From NCBI GenBank assembly GCA_944323115.1, contig CALURG010000015.1:1-57182 (forward strand): a stretch of DNA of 57,182 bases. Direction: 5' to 3'. This DNA comes from Candidatus Gastranaerophilales bacterium. GTDB taxonomy: Bacteria; Cyanobacteriota; Vampirovibrionia; Gastranaerophilales; Gastranaerophilaceae. A model generated the notes under the pieces. It was not told the origin of the DNA. It searched no databases and saw only the letters and a program-made list of their open reading frames with translations. The position numbers and the translations under genes were made by a program. Shown here one piece after another: positions 53,605 to 57,182 of this stretch. How positions within the stretch are numbered: position 1 is the stretch's first letter; every line of letters begins with the position of its first letter.

Positions 53605-54922
53605 TTAAATTTCCTTTTACTTCAATAATATTTGAGTCAGATTTTTCACTCTCATCATTGTATCTTACTATGTCTGCCCCCAAATTGGCAAATTTTGTTT
53701 CAAAAAGTTCATATCCTCTGTCAATGTGGTGCAAAGCTTCTATTTCACTCTCACCTTCTGCCATAAGTGCGGCAATAATAAGAGAAGCTCCTGCTCTTAA
53801 GTCACTGGCTTTTACGCTGGCTCCGGTAAGTTTTGGCACACCTCTGACAAGAGCGTGATTCCTCTCCTGGTGAATATCCGCACCCATTCTTCTCAATTCC
53901 GGCACCTGCATAAATCTGTTTTCATAAAGGCTTTCCGTGATTATGCTTACACCTTCCGCCGTAGTCAACGTAGCCATAGCAACAGCCTGCAAATCCGTCG
54001 GAAATCCGGGATAAGGCTGAGTTACTATATTTACGGAATTTAATCTTTGATTGCAGCTTACTTCTATTGTTGTAGGCTCTACAAGTTTTATATTTGCACC
54101 CATCTTAATTAATTTTGAATTGTAAAATGTAAGATGAGAAGGAAGTACGTTTCTAATCAGGCCTTTACCTTTTGTTGCAACTATAGCTGCCATATACGTG
54201 CCTGCTTCAATTCTGTCGGGTATAGTTGCATATTCAATAGGATGAAGATTTTCCTGTTTTACTCCGGTGATAACAATTTCCGATGTGCCAGCACCTGAAA
54301 CATCTGCACCCATAGCGTTCAAGAAATTTGCCAAGTCAACAATTTCGGGCTCTTGAGCGGCATTTTGAATTCTTGTTGAACCTTCTGCAAGGATTGCGGC
54401 CAGCATCAAATTTTCCGTAGCTCCAACAGAAGGAATATCAAGGTAAATATCCGTTCCCGTAAGTTTTTCGGCTTTGGCATGCACATAACCGTTTTCAATT
54501 TTTATTTCGGCACCCAGTGCTTCAAGCCCTTTTATGTGAAAATCAACTCTTCTTTCGCCGATAGCACAGCCGCCCGGCAATGCAACAACAGCTTCTTTGC
54601 AGCGTGTAACAAGAGCTCCCAAGACAATAAATGATGCTCTCATTTTGCTTACAAGTTCATATTTTGCAGTGATATCCGTAATATCTGTTGCATCAATAGA
54701 AACAGTTTTTAAACTTTTATCATGTTTTGTTTTTACGCCAAGCCCTTCTATAACACGGAGCATAATATTTACATCCGTAAGTTCGGGAACATTATGAATG
54801 ACAGTTTCACCTTTTGCAAGTATAGCTGCAGCCATCAATTTCAACACAGCATTTTTTGCACCGCTTACGGTAACTTCTCCATGAAGTGAGTTTCCGCCTT
54901 TTATTTTAAGCTTTTCTGCCAA
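53591..54922 (-). CDS. murA: UDP-N-acetylglucosamine 1-carboxyvinyltransferase
   Basis: 443 aa. First committed step of peptidoglycan synthesis and the fosfomycin target. Substrate motif VSGAKNAVLKLMAAA; active-site Cys119 in LPGGCAIGERRVD, so a fosfomycin-sensitive type is expected (no Asp replacement). TTG start at 54922 with GGAGG. Slightly longer than the 420-aa norm at the C-terminal tail. Confidence 0.97.
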   Translation of the reverse strand: MAEKLKIKGGNSLHGEVTVSGAKNAVLKLMAAAILAKGETVIHNVPELTDVNIMLRVIEGLGVKTKHDKSLKTVSIDATDITDITAKYELVSKMRASFIVLGALVTRCKEAVVALPGGCAIGERRVDFHIKGLEALGAEIKIENGYVHAKAEKLTGTDIYLDIPSVGATENLMLAAILAEGSTRIQNAAQEPEIVDLANFLNAMGADVSGAGTSEIVITGVKQENLHPIEYATIPDRIEAGTYMAAIVATKGKGLIRNVLPSHLTFYNSKLIKMGANIKLVEPTTIEVSCNQRLNSVNIVTQPYPGFPTDLQAVAMATLTTAEGVSIITESLYENRFMQVPELRRMGADIHQERNHALVRGVPKLTGASVKASDLRAGASLIIAALMAEGESEIEALHHIDRGYELFETKFANLGADIVRYNDESEKSDSNIIEVKGNLNASI

Positions 54923-54997
54923 AATATTCCTCCAAAGGTGATGTACTATTTTCTTATATCATAATATAACCATAAAATTTTGTCGTACATAATTTAG

Positions 54998-56344
54998 TTA
55001 ATGTAAATTACGCTCAACACTTCCTATTTTTTGCAGATAAATATTTTTTAAATTCCAGTCATAACGCGGAAGCTCTTTTTGCTGTTTTTGCTTTTCAGGA
55101 TGTGCTTCATATTCTTGTTTTGTATCTGCATTTTTATTTACAGGTTTCAAAATCTTATCAGTTTTGTTTACATTTACTGCCGGTGTTAAATTTTCATTTA
55201 CCGCAGGTTTGTTCATAACCGGTTTTACAAGTTGAAGTTCCTGTTTGTTTGATTCTTCGTTATTTGGTTTTATGTATACAGCAGGATTGGTGTTTGCCGG
55301 TTCATATTTTTTCTGCGGCGGCAGCGTATTTGAAACATCATCAATATCATCTATTATTGATTCAAAAAGCTTTTGGTCTTTTTTCTTTTTGTTGTATTGA
55401 AGTGTTTTTTCATTCTGCATATTCTGTACATTTTGGACATTTTGTTTTTGTACTTGTTCTTGTTTTTCCAAACGTCTTACATTTTCAATTTGTTTTTTCT
55501 GTTGACGTTCCTGTTTCATTTTTTCAATTTTTATCTGTGTATCATTTTTAAATTCATTAAAGTTTTGTTTCACTACTTCACCGTTTACGGCAGGGTAATA
55601 TATTTTTGTACCTTCATTAACAAAGCGGCTTCTCATTTCTACCGATTTTGGTTCTTCGGGAGGTACAATCCAAGGGTTCACCGCCTTGTCTATTATGTCA
55701 ACAACGTACTCTGACATATTTTTTGAATATTTCTTGATTTTTGACAGTTGTGCATAACTCGGAGAAAACTGAACCGCACCAAGATCGTAGTTTCTGGCTT
55801 CAATGTCTCTGAGATACAAATCCTGCCACAAGATATTGTAAGTTCTCTTATCGATTAAAGTAATAAGCGTTGAAAGCTTGTATGTTGGTTTTACAGGGTC
55901 CATACCAGGAATATTAAGTTTATTCCACCAGGTATCCTTTAAAAAATTGCTCTGTATGTCTAATCCGCTTGTAACCATTACAATATAATCAGCGGGAATA
56001 TTTCTTGTTACCCGTTTCAGGTTTACAAAATCTATATTGTAATTGTACTTGTACTCATTCAAAAAAGTTACGTAATAAATAGGGATGTTCTGCTGTGTAA
56101 TTTTTGACATGGTGTCACCGAGAAGAGGAGCCTTCATTCTTCCCGTCATATTGATTCTGTTAACAATATCTGTCGCAATAATGTCGGACGCAGCACCGCT
56201 AATCAAATAATTCGTACCGTTTCTATGGCCTGTATCAGTAATAACTGCAATTGTTTTTACAGGATGAGACGCACAAATCCCCTGTGTGCTTATCCCAAAT
56301 AACACTAAAACTAAAAATATAAAAGAAACAAAAATTTTTCTCAT
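54998..56344 (-). CDS. Secreted protein, possible CsgG/LpoB-like fold, K/Q-rich tail
   Basis: 448 aa from the ATG at 56344 (MRKIFVSFIFLVLVLFGIST), with the signal cut near ICA-SH. Residues about 30-230 suggest an alternating alpha/beta fold: KTIAVITDTG, DIIATDIVNRINMTGRMKAP, ADYIVMVTSGLDIQ, YKLSTLITLIDKRTYNILWQ. This arrangement recalls CsgG/LpoB/TolB-N-like envelope proteins; it is a weak inference. The rest (250-430) is low-complexity Lys/Gln/Asn with a repeated NVQNVQNMQN. Not otherwise recognised. Confidence 0.65.
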   Translation of the reverse strand: MRKIFVSFIFLVLVLFGISTQGICASHPVKTIAVITDTGHRNGTNYLISGAASDIIATDIVNRINMTGRMKAPLLGDTMSKITQQNIPIYYVTFLNEYKYNYNIDFVNLKRVTRNIPADYIVMVTSGLDIQSNFLKDTWWNKLNIPGMDPVKPTYKLSTLITLIDKRTYNILWQDLYLRDIEARNYDLGAVQFSPSYAQLSKIKKYSKNMSEYVVDIIDKAVNPWIVPPEEPKSVEMRSRFVNEGTKIYYPAVNGEVVKQNFNEFKNDTQIKIEKMKQERQQKKQIENVRRLEKQEQVQKQNVQNVQNMQNEKTLQYNKKKKDQKLFESIIDDIDDVSNTLPPQKKYEPANTNPAVYIKPNNEESNKQELQLVKPVMNKPAVNENLTPAVNVNKTDKILKPVNKNADTKQEYEAHPEKQKQQKELPRYDWNLKNIYLQKIGSVERNLH

Positions 56345-56490
56345 ACCTATCCCCATTATCTGTAATCAATATTATGATTCATTTCCAAAGTATTTATATC
56401 CATTAAATACAGTATTTTCATGCCTTAAAGTTCTTTTTTTAAACAATATAATGTAAAATTATTACGGTAAACATTCCAGGATATTAGGTT

Positions 56491-56883
56491 ATGTTAGACA
56501 ATTTTGAATTATTAAACCAAGCCAAAAAAGCTTGTGAAAATGCATATGTACCGTATTCAAACTTTCATGTAGGTGCATGTGCACTGTATGACAGCGGCAA
56601 CTATTATCTTGGCTGCAATGTGGAAAATGCCAGTTACGGATTGACTCTTTGTGCAGAAAGAAATGCAATGTCAAATGCAGTAGTAGCCGGCGAAAAAGGC
56701 AAGCTTGTAAAAATAGCAATTTATTCTAAAGACAGAGCAAACTGCATGCCTTGCGGTGCATGCCGGCAATGGATGGCAGAATTTAAAAAAGACGAAGAGC
56801 TGCAAATAATACTCGAAAGTGAAGATTCAAAATGTGCAATCTTTACTATAAAAGAACTTTTGCCATACGGTTTTGAATTGTAA
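56491..56883 (+). CDS. cdd: Cytidine deaminase
   Basis: 130 aa. Zinc-dependent deamination of cytidine and deoxycytidine. Zinc and catalytic residues Cys54-Ala-Glu56 (LCAERNAM) and Pro87-Cys88-x2-Cys91 (PCGACRQW) are complete. Homotetrameric short form. ATG at 56491 after AGGATATTAGG. Confidence 0.97.
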   Translation: MLDNFELLNQAKKACENAYVPYSNFHVGACALYDSGNYYLGCNVENASYGLTLCAERNAMSNAVVAGEKGKLVKIAIYSKDRANCMPCGACRQWMAEFKKDEELQIILESEDSKCAIFTIKELLPYGFEL

Positions 56884-57029
56884 TTCGTGTCTTATTTTGT
56901 AAAAAGATTTACTCCGGGAATATATTTATTTGAAACGAACAGGACTAAAGCTAAGCTAAACGCCCATTGTGGAGCCGGGCACTGCTTTTGTGCTACATCT
57001 GATTTCAAAAGGTCGTGAACAGAAAACAG
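56884..57029. other. Compositionally distinct region with a doubtful 43-codon ORF
   Basis: From about 56940 the DNA is visibly richer in G and C than the rest of the window. A GTG at 56887 (3 bases after the cdd stop) opens a 43-codon frame ending at 57018 with a Cys/His cluster (AHCGAGHCFCATSDFKRS). A small GCCC/GGGC hairpin is within. This may be a dispersed repeat or remnant and not a gene. Confidence 0.3.
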
Positions 57030-57182
57030 CTACTCCCTCTCCTCAATCCCCCTCACAAGTTTCATCCCGCAAACTATACTTGACAATTCCCTGAGGCTGT
57101 TGTCATTTTTTAATGCATCAATTGCCAATTTTACAAAATTTATTGCATTTTTGTCTTTAATTATTTTTTTGACTTCTTTCAT
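57030..57182 (-). CDS. C-terminal part of an unidentified gene, cut by window edge
   Basis: An open frame enters from the right end and stops at a TAG at 57030-57032. The visible 50 residues begin MKEVKKIIKDKNAINFVKLA, include NSLRELSSIVCGMKLVRGIE and end REE-type residues. The Met at 57182 may or may not be the start. Hydrophobic/charged spacing looks like a helical protein. No family recognised. Confidence 0.4.
   Translation of the reverse strand: MKEVKKIIKDKNAINFVKLAIDALKNDNSLRELSSIVCGMKLVRGIEERE

Overview
The window is an AT-rich bacterial chromosome segment (roughly one-third GC by eye), densely coded on both strands. I saw no rRNA, tRNA, CRISPR array, insertion sequence or prophage. 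The gene set points to a flagellated diderm: four flagellin-family genes, the flagellar export genes fliP-fliQ-fliR-flhB, a two-gene heptose (HldE-type) module for LPS, class A PBP and Mur enzymes, and lipoprotein and secreted proteins. Several lineage-type proteins of unknown function start or continue with short motifs such as QQFKG or PSFSG. This, with the overall set, suggests an uncultured gut lineage of the Gastranaerophilales (Melainabacteria/Vampirovibrionia). That assignment is an inference from protein style, not proven here.

Layout. 1-2000: two tandem flagellin genes on the minus strand, the first cut by the window edge, with matching promoters. 2-9 kb: lpdA; a convergent ECF sigma/anti-sigma pair; a secreted protein; a TPR protein with an HEXXH zincin-like motif; and a large membrane protein of unknown function. 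8.8-11.7 kb: groES-groEL and yebC. 11.9-21.5 kb, mostly plus strand: membrane protein-miaA, a stand-alone multi-Clp-N protein, trpS-coaBC-Nif3-secreted protein, mnmE, an XRE regulator on the minus strand, and pth. 21.6-31.8 kb, minus strand: a coiled-coil protein, then a run that reads unknown 224-aa gene-doc-mfd-parvulin lipoprotein-rfaE1-rfaE2-gatB. 31.8-37 kb: a very divergent flagellin-like gene, then murC-murB-ddl-ftsQ on the plus strand. 37-43.6 kb, minus strand: adk-map, an SH3-like secreted protein, fliP-fliQ-fliR-flhB and an HgdB-type iron-sulfur protein. 44-57 kb: a fourth flagellin, a class A PBP, a DegT-family aminotransferase, a minus-strand block murA-(108-aa repeat protein)-dnaE-mscS-rsfS, a secreted K/Q-rich protein and cdd. 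The last 300 bases look compositionally different and hold the end of another minus-strand gene.

How the genes work together. Cell-wall synthesis is spread over murA, murC-murB-ddl, ftsQ and the PBP. Motility is represented by filament subunits and the export gate. Protein quality control is represented by groESL, the parvulin lipoprotein and the Clp-N protein. Translation is represented by trpS, gatB, miaA, mnmE, pth, map and rsfS.

The points most worth a second look are: (1) a doc toxin gene translationally overlapped by an unrelated 224-aa gene in the antitoxin position; (2) a heptose kinase with Gly in place of the expected catalytic Asp; (3) conserved, equally spaced promoter and operator elements in front of the flagellin genes, including perfect palindromes; (4) an EF-hand-like loop inside a flagellin variable domain; (5) the Clp-N protein without an ATPase; and (6) the TPR-HEXXH/membrane-protein pair.
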